Counted from the stretch's first letter, positions 1 through 9,898 are shown. The stretch is DNA of 64,000 nt from Agrobacterium fabrum str. C58 (GCF_000092025.1 NC_003064.2:248001-312000); one strand, 5' to 3'. A program made the numbers and translations. The notes: generated from the letters alone by a model not told the origin.

Positions 1-286
1 TGAGTTCGCCGACCTGTCGGGCGATGGCCTCGACCACCCGTGGATGGCAGTGGCCGACCGACGGTACGTTGTTGTAGACGTCGAGATACTTGCGTCCGCC
101 GGCGTCATACAGATAGGCGCCCTGCGCGCTCACCATCTCGATCGGCTGCTCATAAAAGAGTACGGAGGAAGCTCCAAAAGTTGCCTGGCGCTTGGCAACG
201 CGCTCTGCAAGTTCAGCGGGAAATCCCTCGGTACGGCTCGCATCAAAACGGTTGAGGTCGAGAATTTCCTTAGTGGTGGCGCTCAT
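1..286 (-). CDS. Class-III PLP-dependent aminotransferase, N-terminal part (cut by window edge)
   Basis: The frame is open from an ATG at 286 to the window edge, giving about 95 residues. The N-terminal portion contains YLYDAGGRKYLDVYNNVPSV followed by GHCHPRVVEAI, the fold-type I start typical of class-III aminotransferases (ornithine, acetylornithine and related families). GGAGAG stands 5 nt before the ATG on the minus strand. The catalytic lysine lies outside the window, so substrate cannot be judged. The start is 10 nt after the stop of the kinase gene at 297-1286, so the two form an operon. A kinase of this type next to an aminotransferase resembles the hydroxylysine kinase and phospho-lyase pairing; that is inference. 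Confidence 0.85.
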   Translation of the reverse strand, partial: MSATTKEILDLNRFDASRTEGFPAELAERVAKRQATFGASSVLFYEQPIEMVSAQGAYLYDAGGRKYLDVYNNVPSVGHCHPRVVEAIARQVGEL

Positions 287-296
287 TGGGCTCTCC

Positions 297-1286
297 TCAA
301 CGGTGCTCGGCCAGATAGCACTCGGCGAGCGCCACAGTGCCATCGGTGTAGGCCGTACCCATGGACTGGGCCGTCGGCGTTTCTGCGTGGGAAGCGATCC
401 ATGCGGTGAGTTGCATGCGGCGAAGCATAATGAACATCGGCAGGGCAGCCTCGTGTTGCGCATCGAGAGGTGCGACGCGGCGATAGCCTTCGAGCCAGGC
501 CGCCATCAGGTCTGGAATGAAGGGCTCATGTTCCATGAAGCTGATCGCGGCGGCAAAATCGTAAGCGAACCAGGACAGACCGCAATCGTCGAAATCGATC
601 ACTCCAAGTCTGTCACCGTCGACCAGAAGGTTCGCGGCGCGCATGTCGCAGTGAACAAGGCCGAAGCGCTCCTCCCCATAGCCGTAGGCGGAGGTCTGTG
701 TTTCGAGCAGCGCGTGCGTTCTTTCTAAAACGGACTTCCCATCGGGCTTCAGCCCAAGGGCGTCACGCCAGTCGCCCCAATAGGCGCCGTTCCCAAGGAT
801 GCGGTTGAAGTTCCAGGTCTTTCGAATGAAATTCTCCGGACGCGTCCATCTGCGGCTATGCGCATGCAGTTTCGCGTTAATTTCGCCGAGCGTCCTGTAC
901 CAGTGGACGAGGTCGGATTCAGCATCTGGTTCCTTGCCGGCCATGTATTCGAAGGCGACGGCGTGGCGCATGGTTTCGCCGTCTGAGAAGATTTGAAGGA
1001 GGCTGCCATCGTTCGCTGAGATCGGCCGGGGCGTGACAACCACCCCATCCTGCCTCAGCGCATCGATCCAAGCGAGCTCAGAAAGGATCTCTGCTTCAGT
1101 ATGGTAGTCGGGCCGATGCACTCGCACGATCAGGTTGCGCCCGCTGTTTTCGTCGGCGATCCGAAAAGTCGCGTTCTCGGAGATCGTCAAGAGCGTCAGT
1201 TTGGCCTCGGACGAGAGGCCCCACGCTGACGAAAGGTATTTCACGCCTTGTGTCAGCCGCGAAAGAAAATCTGTATTGTACAACAT
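297..1286 (-). CDS. APH/homoserine-kinase-II-like phosphotransferase
   Basis: This is a 329-residue protein of the aminoglycoside phosphotransferase (APH) fold. Seen directly: the catalytic-loop motif HCDMRAANLLVD (HxDxxxxN type) and the metal-binding GVIDFDDCG. I chose the ATG at 1286 (MLYNTDFL) because the longer reading adds an atypical hydrophobic stretch, and AAGG lies a short distance upstream. The family phosphorylates small amines or amino alcohols (choline, homoserine, hydroxylysine). The partner aminotransferase begins 10 nt downstream, so the two probably act on the same metabolite, the kinase activating a hydroxyl for elimination or transamination. An antibiotic-resistance role is unlikely given this context. 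Substrate is unknown. Confidence 0.85.
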   Translation of the reverse strand: MLYNTDFLSRLTQGVKYLSSAWGLSSEAKLTLLTISENATFRIADENSGRNLIVRVHRPDYHTEAEILSELAWIDALRQDGVVVTPRPISANDGSLLQIFSDGETMRHAVAFEYMAGKEPDAESDLVHWYRTLGEINAKLHAHSRRWTRPENFIRKTWNFNRILGNGAYWGDWRDALGLKPDGKSVLERTHALLETQTSAYGYGEERFGLVHCDMRAANLLVDGDRLGVIDFDDCGLSWFAYDFAAAISFMEHEPFIPDLMAAWLEGYRRVAPLDAQHEAALPMFIMLRRMQLTAWIASHAETPTAQSMGTAYTDGTVALAECYLAEHR

Positions 1287-2091
1287 CTGTGCTGCCTTAT
1301 CTGGGCGAATGTTTGGTGAATACAACAATAAAAATGTTGGAAATGCAACATTAATCGCAAGCACTCAACTCCGTCCCGAGGCGCGGCCAGCTGGTTTGGG
1401 GATTCATGTCGCGCTTGGAACATGCCTCGGCTTTCATACTGCGACACGGAGATGGGGCGGAGGTTGATTTGGAATGAGCGGTTATGGCGGATACCACGAG
1501 ATAATTGCTGACACCAAGCCCCGACAGGTATCGCCAGTTGTCTAACTAAAAGTGCGTTGAGATTGTCGACACACGCCTTTACGGCTTCCCAGTCAGCGAT
1601 GGTCAGCAAGGAGTGAACATGGGCGGCGAGAGCAAAGCGCTTCGAGCAAGGTGTGTAAATCCCGTCCACATGAGTCCGTCTATATCCATGAAAGAGGACA
1701 TTATCGCGGGCAATTAACGTAATGAGCTCGGCAGGCATTAAGAGGTCGCGAGTTCGTTTCCGCTCAAGGCGGAGAACCTCTTAATCTGAACGACTGAACT
1801 GGAAGTCAGGCGGAAGCTTTTCACCCCAGCGTGGTGCTTACTTTCGTCAGATTTTCAAGGTTCGTGGGTTACCTCCTCGACATTCCATCATGTGCGCTCT
1901 TTCGTCGAGGAGTGATCCAGCATTTCTCGAACGATGGAAATTCGGGATGCAAGAGGAGCCATCCCAAAGTGCGTTATTCATGCCATGGATGAAGTAGGCA
2001 AAAAAACATTCATTTGTTAAATCTAAACTTCCGTTGGAGGATCAGAAGAAGCGAACTTGTGACATTTCCAGGTTCGAAAAAAGGGAACGAG
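1287..2091. other. Gene-poor interval with divergent promoters
   Basis: About 800 nt between the kinase (minus) and the binding protein (plus). An AT-rich stretch near 1310-1345 probably holds the kinase promoter. A 161-codon minus-strand frame at 1253-1738 is open, but it overlaps the kinase start, has cysteine- and histidine-rich unlikely composition and no recognisable domain, so I do not call it. The promoter of the peptide transporter should lie near 1950-2050. No repeat or RNA gene was recognised. Confidence 0.5.
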
Positions 2092-3651
2092 ATGATGAAA
2101 ACTGGTGTGCTTCTTCTGACCAGCCTGATCGGCCTGGTCGCCCAACCCGTGATGGCGAAAAATTTGACGATCGGTCTAAGCGGAACCGTGACCTCGATTG
2201 ATCCGCATTTTTACAATGCCTCGCCAAATAACGCGATTGCTATGCAGATTTTCGACCGATTGACGGAGCGCACCGCCGAAGGTCGGCTAGTGGAAGGTTT
2301 GGCCACGAAGTGGGACACTGTTTCAGAAACGAAGTGGCGCTTTGCTCTGCGTGATGGTGTGAAGTGGCACGATGGCAAGCCCTTCACTTCCGACGACGTG
2401 ATTTTCACGCTCGACCGCGCTGGAAGCGTGCCGAACAGCCCCGGCGGTTTTGGCGGTTTCATGCGCAATATTGCAAGCGTCGAAGCGGACGGCGACAATG
2501 CGGTCATCATCAGCACCAAGGCACCGGCACCGACGCTTCCAGGCGATCTCGCAAATATCGCTATCGTGTCGCGCCATGCGGGCGAGGGCGCCGATACCGC
2601 AGATTACAACTCCGGCAAGGCAGCAATCGGCACGGGTGCTTTTCGCCTTACGACATTCAAGCAGGGTATCGAGGTTGGTCTTGAGCGCAATCCCGATTGG
2701 TGGGGCAAGAAGGTCGCATGGGATCACGCAACCTACCGCATGATTTCCAGCGCAAGCGCTCGTACCACCGCAGCTCTCGCTGGTGATGTGGATGTCATCG
2801 ACGCCCCGGCTGCGACCGATATTGCCCGGTTCAAAACCACGGCTAACCTTTCTTTCGTCAGCACGCCTGGCCTGCGTGTCATCTATCTCGCGCCATCGAC
2901 ATCGGGTGATGCCTGGAAGGCCTTTGTGAAGGGCCCAAAGGGAGAGGCGTTGGATAACAATCCTCTGGCCGATCCCCGCGTTCGCAATGCACTTTCCGAA
3001 GCGATCAATCGCGAGGGCATTGTCGACAAGATCATGGAAGGTACCGCAACCGCCTCCGGTCAGTGGCTCCCCAAGGGTGCGTTTTCTTATACGCCTGACA
3101 TTCAGCCGCCCAAGCCTGATGCTGCGGGCGCCAAGAAGCTACTGGCCGACGCCGGATATCCCGACGGTTTTCAGCTGACAGTTCATGTGCCGAATGATCG
3201 CTACCCCAATGCGCCTGCGGTAGTTCAAGCCGTGGCGCAGATGTGGACGCGAATTGGCGTGAAGACGAATGTGGAGGCTCTCCCATGGACGACCTTCTCG
3301 TCGCGTAAGTCGGAATTCGCCATGAAGCTGCTCGGGCTCGGTAACGCGACCTATGACGCAAGTTCGATGCTGGTGAATGTATTGGGCACGGTCGATCCAA
3401 AGCGTGGTCTGGGTGCTGCCAATGACAGCGGCTATTCCAATCCAGCGCTTGATGACCTCGTTTCCAAGGCGATGATGATCTACGACGACAAGGCGCGTGA
3501 AGCGGCCCTCATAGAGGCTGTGAAGGTTGCCATCACTGATGGCGCCATCATCCCGCTCTACCAGCAGAGTAACGCCTGGGTGCTGCGCAAGGGGCTCAAT
3601 TACGCCCCGCGGATCGATGAGCGCACGCTTGCCAAGGATGTTTCCGAATAA
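2092..3651 (+). CDS. Peptide/opine-type ABC transporter substrate-binding protein (SBP_bac_5)
   Basis: A 519-residue periplasmic solute receptor of the DppA/OppA family. A signal peptide (MMKTGVLLLTSLIGLVAQ, cleavage near VMA-KN) is followed by the family signature region TSIDPHFYNASPNNAIAMQI and later WRFALRDGVKWHDGKPFT, which is diagnostic for SBP_bac_5. AAGGGA at 2081-2086 sets the start at the ATG pair 2092/2095; upstream in-frame sequence lacks a signal peptide. It heads a run of two permeases, two ATPases and a serine hydrolase, all on the plus strand. A 151-nt gap before the first permease is the largest in the operon, which is common when the binding protein is made in excess. Substrate is inferred only as an oligopeptide-like or amide compound. 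Confidence 0.95.
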   Translation: MMKTGVLLLTSLIGLVAQPVMAKNLTIGLSGTVTSIDPHFYNASPNNAIAMQIFDRLTERTAEGRLVEGLATKWDTVSETKWRFALRDGVKWHDGKPFTSDDVIFTLDRAGSVPNSPGGFGGFMRNIASVEADGDNAVIISTKAPAPTLPGDLANIAIVSRHAGEGADTADYNSGKAAIGTGAFRLTTFKQGIEVGLERNPDWWGKKVAWDHATYRMISSASARTTAALAGDVDVIDAPAATDIARFKTTANLSFVSTPGLRVIYLAPSTSGDAWKAFVKGPKGEALDNNPLADPRVRNALSEAINREGIVDKIMEGTATASGQWLPKGAFSYTPDIQPPKPDAAGAKKLLADAGYPDGFQLTVHVPNDRYPNAPAVVQAVAQMWTRIGVKTNVEALPWTTFSSRKSEFAMKLLGLGNATYDASSMLVNVLGTVDPKRGLGAANDSGYSNPALDDLVSKAMMIYDDKAREAALIEAVKVAITDGAIIPLYQQSNAWVLRKGLNYAPRIDERTLAKDVSE

Positions 3652-3802
3652 GGTGGAAATATGAGGCTGGTTCCACATCGCCAGCCTTACCATCCGGCAA
3701 TCGGTGGCGAAGCTGCCCGAGCAAATGTCGGCTATACTGTGCTCCCCAAGCCATCCCCTTGGAAGTGGATGGTCGGTATCTTATCAATAACAAGAGGGTA
3801 TC

Positions 3803-4774
3803 ATGACCCTATGGATTGTGCAGCGCCTGATGCAAGCGATACTGGTCGCTCTTGCAATGGCCCTGATCGTGTTCGTCGGTCTTCACCTGATCGGCAGCCC
3901 GATTGAAACTTTGCTTCCGCCGGAAGCCACCTATGATGACCGCCTGCGTTTGATTGCGGACCTCGGTCTCGACCGGCCTCTTTATGAGCAGTTCTTCCTG
4001 TTTCTGAAAGGGCTTCTGCAAGGCAATCTCGGTGTCAGCTATGTCTACAAGGAGCCAGCGGTCGAACTGATCCTGTCTCGCTTGCCCGCGACGCTAGAAC
4101 TGGCTTTCGCCGCTGTCTTGCTGTCGCTGATCGTTGGCGTACCGCTTGGACTTGCCGCAGGCTGGAAACCCGAAAGCCCCCTTGCACGCATCATCATGAT
4201 CGGTTCGATCTTCGGCTTCAGCCTTCCGATTTTCTGGATCGCGGTCCTTCTTATCATGATATTTAGCGTCCAGTTGGGCTGGCTCCCAAGCTCTGGACGC
4301 GGCGCAACCGAAATCCTGTTCGGCATACCCTGGTCTTTCGTAACACTGGATGGCCTGCGGCATATGCTTTTGCCGGCGATCAGTCTATCACTTTTCAATA
4401 TCTCGATGGTTACGCGGTTGACTGAGGCTGGCGTGCGCGAGGCGATGTCGAGTGAATATGTGCGATTTGCCCGGGCAAAAGGTCTTTCACCAAAGCGTAT
4501 CCTCAGCGTCCATGTGCTCAAGAACGTTATGATCCCGGTCGTCACTGTCGTCGGTCTGGATATTGGTCAGACGATTGCATTTTCGGTCGTGACCGAAACC
4601 ATCTTTGCCTGGCCGGGCGTCGGCAAGATCATTATCGACAGCATTGCCGCGCTCGACCGCCCCGTCATCGTCGCCTACCTCATGCTCGTGGTCGTCATGT
4701 TCGTCATCATCAACCTCGTTGTGGACGTCACTTACCGGCTGCTCGATCCACGCATCCGGCTTCAGGGAGAGTGA
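3803..4774 (+). CDS. DppB-type ABC transporter permease
   Basis: A 323-residue inner-membrane permease of the DppB/OppB family. It begins MTLWIVQRLMQAILVALAMA, the usual first helix, and has the cytoplasmic coupling loop in EYVRFARAKGLSPKRILSVH (EAA motif) that docks onto the ATPase. About six membrane segments are visible. AAGAGGG precedes the ATG. The stop overlaps the start region of the partner permease by a few bases, so translation is likely coupled. It forms a heterodimer channel with the next gene. Confidence 0.95.
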   Translation: MTLWIVQRLMQAILVALAMALIVFVGLHLIGSPIETLLPPEATYDDRLRLIADLGLDRPLYEQFFLFLKGLLQGNLGVSYVYKEPAVELILSRLPATLELAFAAVLLSLIVGVPLGLAAGWKPESPLARIIMIGSIFGFSLPIFWIAVLLIMIFSVQLGWLPSSGRGATEILFGIPWSFVTLDGLRHMLLPAISLSLFNISMVTRLTEAGVREAMSSEYVRFARAKGLSPKRILSVHVLKNVMIPVVTVVGLDIGQTIAFSVVTETIFAWPGVGKIIIDSIAALDRPVIVAYLMLVVVMFVIINLVVDVTYRLLDPRIRLQGE

Positions 4775-4775
4775 T

Positions 4776-5675
4776 GTGCAAGCAGTTATGAACTCCTCGA
4801 CACTTCGGACAGGCCTGCTATTCATGCGACAGTTCGCCCGTTCGCCCTTGGCGGTGATGGGATTGGCGCTGATTTTCCTGATCGTTCTCATGGCGGTGTT
4901 TGCGCCATATCTGTCGCCGCAAAACCCATATGATCTGATGCAGTTGGACATCATGGACGGGCGTATGGCTCCCGGCACGGAATCGTCCACGGGCTTTACC
5001 TTCCTGTTTGGGTCGGATGACCAAGGTCGAGATATGCTATCGGCTATTCTCTACGGTCTGCGGATAAGCCTTATCGTGGGGCTTGGCTCGGCGGCACTCG
5101 CCTTCATCATCGGTACAGCTTTTGGCCTGACAGCTGCCTATGTTGGCGGTAGGGTTGAAACCGCGATGATGCGGCTTGTCGATCTGCAGCTTTCCTTTCC
5201 GACGATCCTGTCCGCACTGTTGATCCTCGCTCTCCTTGGTAAGAGCGTCGGCAATGTCGTTTTTGCCATTGTCCTGGTGGAATGGGCGACCTATGCCCGC
5301 ACGGCACGCGGTGCTGCCTTGACGGAGCTTCGCCGTGAATATGTCGAGGCAGCGCGGTCTCTACGACTGCCGCATCGGAACATTCTGTTTCGCCAATTGC
5401 TGCCAAACTGTCTGTCGCCCCTCGTGGTTCTGCTGACCATGCAGGTGGCTCGTGCCATCACGCTGGAGGCAACACTCAGCTTCTTGGGTCTCGGTGTCCC
5501 GGTGACCGAACCGTCCCTCGGGCTTCTGATTTCCAGCGGATACGAATTCATACTGTCAGGGACCTACTGGATCGCCCTTTTCCCCGGCATCGCGCTTCTG
5601 GTCACGATCTTTGCAATCAATCTCGTTGGAGATCGGCTGCGCCAGTTAGTGGACCCAAAGGCTGCACGGAGATGA
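4776..5675 (+). CDS. DppC-type ABC transporter permease
   Basis: A 299-residue DppC/OppC-family permease. The sequence FARSPLAVMGLALIFLIVL is the typical first helix, LFGSDDQGRDMLSAILYG the conserved periplasmic motif, and REYVEAARSLRLPHRNILFR the EAA loop. I place the start at GTG 4776 because GGGAGAG lies 5 nt before it and it begins directly after the previous stop; ATG 4788 is the alternative, and the longer upstream frame is a serine-rich shadow of the previous gene. The stop overlaps the ATPase start as ATGA. Confidence 0.93.
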   Translation: MQAVMNSSTLRTGLLFMRQFARSPLAVMGLALIFLIVLMAVFAPYLSPQNPYDLMQLDIMDGRMAPGTESSTGFTFLFGSDDQGRDMLSAILYGLRISLIVGLGSAALAFIIGTAFGLTAAYVGGRVETAMMRLVDLQLSFPTILSALLILALLGKSVGNVVFAIVLVEWATYARTARGAALTELRREYVEAARSLRLPHRNILFRQLLPNCLSPLVVLLTMQVARAITLEATLSFLGLGVPVTEPSLGLLISSGYEFILSGTYWIALFPGIALLVTIFAINLVGDRLRQLVDPKAARR

Positions 5676-6646
5676 GTGCCATGCTTGAAATCAAAGGTTT
5701 GAAAACCGAGGTCGTGACCGATGAGGGCAACATTACACTTATCGACGACATCACCCTCAGCCTTGCTGCAGGCGAAGTCATGGGGCTCGTTGGGGAGTCC
5801 GGTTCCGGCAAATCCGTGACTGGTCTTTCCATCATGGGACTGCTCGACAAGCCTGTTCAGATGACAGGTGGGAAAATCCTGTTCAAAGGGCGGGACCTGC
5901 GAAGCGCATCGCAGAAAGAATTACGGTCGATCCGCGGCAACCGGATCGCGATGATCTTTCAGGATCCGATGTCGACACTCAATCCCGTGCTTCGCATCGA
6001 TACGCAAATGATGGAAGTTGTGCATGCGCACGAAAACGTCAGCAAACAGGTCGCGCGGGAGCGTGCACGCGACGCCTTGGGCATGGTCGGCATTCCAAGT
6101 CCGGAGGAGCGCCTGAGCGCCTATCCGCATCAGTTCTCCGGCGGTATGCGGCAGCGAGTGGCTATCGCCATCGCGCTTCTCATGTCACCAGACGTGATCA
6201 TTGCAGATGAGCCGACGACTGCGCTTGATGTGACGATACAGGCGCAAATCCTCTCCATCGTTCAGAAGCTTGCGCGGGAAAAGGGGACGGCTTTGATATG
6301 GGTCACCCATGACCTGTCCGTTGTTGCTGGCCTGGCCGAGAAACTGTCGGTCATGTATGCGGGGCGTATCGTCGAGCAAGGCTTAACCGCCGATCTACTG
6401 AGACGTCCTCTGCATCCTTATACCAATGGCCTGATCGCAAGCCTGCCCGCCCATAACAAGCGAGGTGAAAGGCTAAGGCAGATATCGGGGACCACGCCCT
6501 CCGTCGCCAATATGCCCAAAGGATGTGCGTTTCACCCGCGTTGCTCCTTTGCCACCGAAATTTGTCTCAATTCTCCGGCGCTTGAGCCGACAGAAGGGCG
6601 TCTTCTTCGCTGTTTTCACCCCGTCATGGAAGGAGCGCCATCGTGA
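5672..6646 (+). CDS. DppD-type ABC transporter ATP-binding protein
   Basis: A 324-residue ATPase of the oligopeptide importer family. Walker A is GESGSGKS, the Q-loop is [12 protein letters not shown], the signature is [12 protein letters not shown], Walker B is [12 protein letters not shown] and the H-loop is WVTHDLSVV. The C-terminal oligopeptide-binding extension with [12 protein letters not shown] is present (cysteines of the family's C-terminal module). The start ATG overlaps the preceding stop (ATGA) and the stop overlaps the GTG of the next ATPase. It energises uptake together with the second ATPase. Confidence 0.96.
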   Translation: MSAMLEIKGLKTEVVTDEGNITLIDDITLSLAAGEVMGLVGESGSGKSVTGLSIMGLLDKPVQMTGGKILFKGRDLRSASQKELRSIRGNRIAMIFQDPMSTLNPVLRIDTQMMEVVHAHENVSKQVARERARDALGMVGIPSPEERLSAYPHQFSGGMRQRVAIAIALLMSPDVIIADEPTTALDVTIQAQILSIVQKLAREKGTALIWVTHDLSVVAGLAEKLSVMYAGRIVEQGLTADLLRRPLHPYTNGLIASLPAHNKRGERLRQISGTTPSVANMPKGCAFHPRCSFATEICLNSPALEPTEGRLLRCFHPVMEGAPS

Positions 6647-7632
6647 GCAATCGTTTGGAAGTGCGCAACGTTAGCAAGCGCTTCAGCCGTAAATCCGGCG
6701 TGGTTGAACGCGGTGCGGAACTGATGGGCCTGAAAGCTCCAAATCCTGTCGTCGGAGCACTGGATGATGTCAGCCTTACCGTTTCAGAACGCGAAGTCGT
6801 GGGCATCGTTGGTGAATCCGGCTGCGGAAAATCGACACTGGGTCGCGTAGTGGCCGGGTTGCTGCAAGCTTCCGAAGGTTCGGTTCTGTTTCGCGGCAAG
6901 CAATTGGCGGAGATGGACGGCAAGGCAGCAGAAGACGCGCGGCTGAAAGTCCAGATGATCTTTCAGGACCCATCGTCATCATTAAACCCGCGACAGCGCG
7001 TGCGCGAGATCATCGGGGCAGCGCCGCTTCACCACAAGATGACGAGCGCCCGTGAGCTGGATGATTATGTCAGCCAGCAGATGGAGCGGTCAGGGCTTGA
7101 TCCATCCATGGCCAGCTGGTTTCCGCATCAGTTCAGCGGCGGCCAGCGCCAGCGCATCGGCATTGCGCGCGCGTTGGCTGTTCAGCCCGATATGTTGATC
7201 TGCGACGAATCCGTTGCAGCGCTCGATGTCTCGATACAGGCGCAGATCCTGAACCTGTTCCTCGATTTAAGAGAGCAACTTGATCTCACCTATCTGTTCA
7301 TCAGCCACGATCTCTCCGTGGTCGAGCACATATCCGACCGCGTTGTCGTCATGTATCTCGGGCGTGTCGTGGAAGAGGCGCCAGTTGCAGAACTGTTTGC
7401 GCACCCCAACCACCCATACACGCGTGCGCTTCTTCAGGAAAGACCAAGCCTAGATCCCGTTCAACGGCGCTTTTCATCCATAGAGGGCGAAATCCCAAGC
7501 CCGCTTTCGCCGCCGTCAGGCTGCCATTTCCACCCGCGCTGTCCGTTTGCGATGGAGCGATGCCGTGTAGAGCGACCAGAACTTCGAACCATCGGCTCAG
7601 GGCACAAAGGTGCCTGCCATCTCAACGATTGA
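6643..7632 (+). CDS. DppF-type ABC transporter ATP-binding protein
   Basis: A 329-residue second ATPase. Walker A is GESGCGKST, the signature FSGGQRQRIGIARAL, Walker B MLICDESVAALDVS and the H-loop FISHDLSVVEHIS. The Walker B has CDES in place of the usual ADEP; the catalytic Glu is kept. The C-terminal extension carries CHFHPRCPFAMERC. It starts at GTG 6643, overlapping the previous TGA by two bases. The gene ends 35 nt before the serine hydrolase, so that enzyme probably shares the transcript. Confidence 0.96.
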   Translation: MSNRLEVRNVSKRFSRKSGVVERGAELMGLKAPNPVVGALDDVSLTVSEREVVGIVGESGCGKSTLGRVVAGLLQASEGSVLFRGKQLAEMDGKAAEDARLKVQMIFQDPSSSLNPRQRVREIIGAAPLHHKMTSARELDDYVSQQMERSGLDPSMASWFPHQFSGGQRQRIGIARALAVQPDMLICDESVAALDVSIQAQILNLFLDLREQLDLTYLFISHDLSVVEHISDRVVVMYLGRVVEEAPVAELFAHPNHPYTRALLQERPSLDPVQRRFSSIEGEIPSPLSPPSGCHFHPRCPFAMERCRVERPELRTIGSGHKGACHLND

Positions 7633-7667
7633 ACCTCCCACAATCGACAATGTCAAAAGGATCAAAC

Positions 7668-8747
7668 ATGTCTGTTTCAGCACCTCTGGAACATCAACAA
7701 CTGACCATAAGTCAGGAATTTCCCACTAAGGAATGGGCGAATGTGACCTCTCCAGAAAAATACGGGCTCTCTGCTGAGGTCAGAGAAAGAGTCGACGCCA
7801 TGCTCGATGGTCTGTCGACCACATCTTTCATGGCGGTCGCCGCTGGCAAAGCGCTATACACCTACGGCGACGTATCTGAAGTCAGCTATCTCGCATCGAC
7901 CAGAAAAAGTATTCTTTCGATGCTTTTCGGCAAGGCTGTTGCCGAAGGCAAGATCGATCTCGATCTGACCATGGCGGATTTGAACATCGATGAGGACCAT
8001 GGTCTTCTTCCGATCGAAAAGACCGCGACGCTGCGTAATCTGCTGATCAGCAGTTCTGGTGTCTATCATCAGCCCGGCAGCCCCGGCAGCAACACCAAGA
8101 ACATCCCAGAGCGCGGCTCGAAAAAGCCGGGTGACTATTTCCATTACAATAACTGGGATTTCAACGTTTTGGGCGCGGCCTTCGAACAGCTGACAGGTCG
8201 CAGCGTCTTCGAGGCCTTCGAAGAGGATTTCGCAGGTCCGATGGGCCTTCAGGATTTCGACCCTTCTCGCCAGCGCATGATGGGTTACGACGGCGCGTCG
8301 CGCTATCTTGCCTATCACTTCTTCCTGTCGGGCAGGGACATGGCGCGACTGGGTCTGTCGATGGTGCGCAACGGTCGCTGGGGTGACGAGCAAATCATAC
8401 CGGCAGACTGGGTTGCAGAAAGCACGCGCATTCGTGTTCCCGCCGGTAAGATGAATGAGAGCGAAAAATCCCGCATTGCCGGCTATAGCTACCTTTGGTG
8501 GATCCCTGTGGTGACCAAAGATACGCCGGAGTGGGACGGTGCCTTTGTCGCAGCTGGACATTTTGGGCAGTTCATTCTGGGCATGCCTGCACTCGATATG
8601 GTGTTAGTCAACCGACGCGCCATTCCAGACGATCTGGCCATTGCCCGCAACGACGGAAGCTTCAAGGAAGAACTGCCCGCTGTGACAATGGAGCAGTTCC
8701 TGAGCGTTGCCGACCAACTCATCACGGCGAAGCTCAGCGTCAGGTGA
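7668..8747 (+). CDS. Cytoplasmic serine hydrolase, class C beta-lactamase/NylB-like fold
   Basis: A 359-residue member of the beta-lactamase-related serine hydrolases. The SxxK nucleophile motif is S-T-R-K at residues 77-80, the YxN-like motif lies in YNNWDFNVLG, and a GHFGQF segment stands where KTG is found in true beta-lactamases, as in 6-aminohexanoate-dimer hydrolase (NylB) and EstB relatives. AAAAGGA 6 nt before ATG 7668 decides the start; no signal peptide follows, so it should act in the cytoplasm. It is the last gene of the ABC-importer operon and probably cleaves the imported amide or ester. It has a Tat-exported paralogue at 9898-11019. Confidence 0.88.
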   Translation: MSVSAPLEHQQLTISQEFPTKEWANVTSPEKYGLSAEVRERVDAMLDGLSTTSFMAVAAGKALYTYGDVSEVSYLASTRKSILSMLFGKAVAEGKIDLDLTMADLNIDEDHGLLPIEKTATLRNLLISSSGVYHQPGSPGSNTKNIPERGSKKPGDYFHYNNWDFNVLGAAFEQLTGRSVFEAFEEDFAGPMGLQDFDPSRQRMMGYDGASRYLAYHFFLSGRDMARLGLSMVRNGRWGDEQIIPADWVAESTRIRVPAGKMNESEKSRIAGYSYLWWIPVVTKDTPEWDGAFVAAGHFGQFILGMPALDMVLVNRRAIPDDLAIARNDGSFKEELPAVTMEQFLSVADQLITAKLSVR

Positions 8748-8757
8748 GGGAAGCTGA

Positions 8758-9708
8758 TCAGTGCAGGTCATCCGTAAAACATGCGGAGATCTGTTCACGT
8801 AGCCACAGGCTTGCCGGATCGCGTTCTTTTTCGGCGAGCCAGATCATGCTGGTGGATTGCTTTTCCTCCTCGAACGGCGACTCCAGCAGCAACAACTCGT
8901 GCGACCGCTCGAATAGCTTTGCCACGCTCTCCGGCATCATGGCGACGAGATCGCTGCGAGAAACGATGGCGACGGCTGCGGAAAAATGCGGTACGACCGC
9001 AACAACGCGCCGCTCCAGCCCCATCGCATCCAGTCGCTCATCGATCCAGCCGCGACGACTTGGGGACGACGTAACCTTCACATGCCCCAGTGACAGCAAT
9101 GCATCAAGCGTCAGCGGTTCTTTCGCTGCCGGATTGTTTGCCGACATGATGCAGACGCGTCTTTCGGTGAAGAGAGATGCGCAGCGATAGCGCGCAGGAA
9201 AATTCTCAGCGGTCATGACAGCCACATCGATGGTTCCTTCATTGAGATGCTCCTGAACCACGGGCATGAAATCCCTGTTATGGCTGATACCGGTGCGCGG
9301 CATGTGAATGACCTCCAGAACGCAATGCTCCGCCTCGGACCGAACCCGCTCCACGAGACGCGGCATGAGGACGACGGAAAAATAGTCGTTCATGCCAATC
9401 CTGAAAGCGCGATGCGAGGTCGCGGGATCGAATGCCAGCCGCTGCAACATAACGGTTTCTGTGTCTTCGATAATGCGTCGTACTGCGGGGAAAATCTCGG
9501 TGCAAAATCGCGTCATGACGAAGCCGCGGGAGGTTTTTTTGAAGAGTTCGTCGCCCGTTATAGCGCGCACCCGCTTCAAAGCATGGCTCATGGCGGGTTG
9601 GGAAAGGCCGATATATTCTCCGGCGGCCGTCATGTTGCCTTTGACGACCAGCGCATAAATGACTTTCAAAAGATTGAGATCGACTGACCCCAATTGAAAC
9701 CGCTGCAT
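8758..9708 (-). CDS. LysR-family transcriptional regulator
   Basis: A 316-residue LysR regulator. The winged helix-turn-helix is at residues about 8-65 (LNLLKVIYALVVKGNMTAAG, then LSQPAMSHALKRVRAI), followed by a substrate-binding effector domain. I place the start at ATG 9708 with AGGAGG and ACAGG upstream, rather than the longer reading that adds a hydrophobic leader. It converges with the serine hydrolase at 7668 and lies downstream of the exported paralogue in the same direction. It probably controls the surrounding hydrolases and the importer; that is inferred from position. Confidence 0.92.
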   Translation of the reverse strand: MQRFQLGSVDLNLLKVIYALVVKGNMTAAGEYIGLSQPAMSHALKRVRAITGDELFKKTSRGFVMTRFCTEIFPAVRRIIEDTETVMLQRLAFDPATSHRAFRIGMNDYFSVVLMPRLVERVRSEAEHCVLEVIHMPRTGISHNRDFMPVVQEHLNEGTIDVAVMTAENFPARYRCASLFTERRVCIMSANNPAAKEPLTLDALLSLGHVKVTSSPSRRGWIDERLDAMGLERRVVAVVPHFSAAVAIVSRSDLVAMMPESVAKLFERSHELLLLESPFEEEKQSTSMIWLAEKERDPASLWLREQISACFTDDLH

Positions 9709-9876
9709 GGCAAACCTGTCCCCCTCCTGAAATTCTACCGTGATTATAATGATATGCGGGATGACTAGATAAAATAAAAGCTTGCCGCTGGCGAGCAATC
9801 GTGCTGTCTCGCAAGAAAGATTGATCAGCACCCGGTCTGTTCCTGAAGAGCAGGACCTCCGAGAGAGATGCGGGCG

Positions 9877-9898
9877 AGCCCGGGTGCCGAACCGGGCT
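9877..9898 (-). terminator. Possible terminator hairpin after the exported serine hydrolase
   Basis: A 7-bp perfect stem (AGCCCGG / CCGGGCT) with an 8-nt loop abuts the stop codon of the minus-strand hydrolase gene. No T-run follows on the minus strand, so termination is uncertain. Confidence 0.3.

Noticed and set aside
1253..1738. 161-codon minus frame upstream of the kinase
   Set aside because: Overlaps the kinase start in another frame, has unusual composition and no recognised motif.
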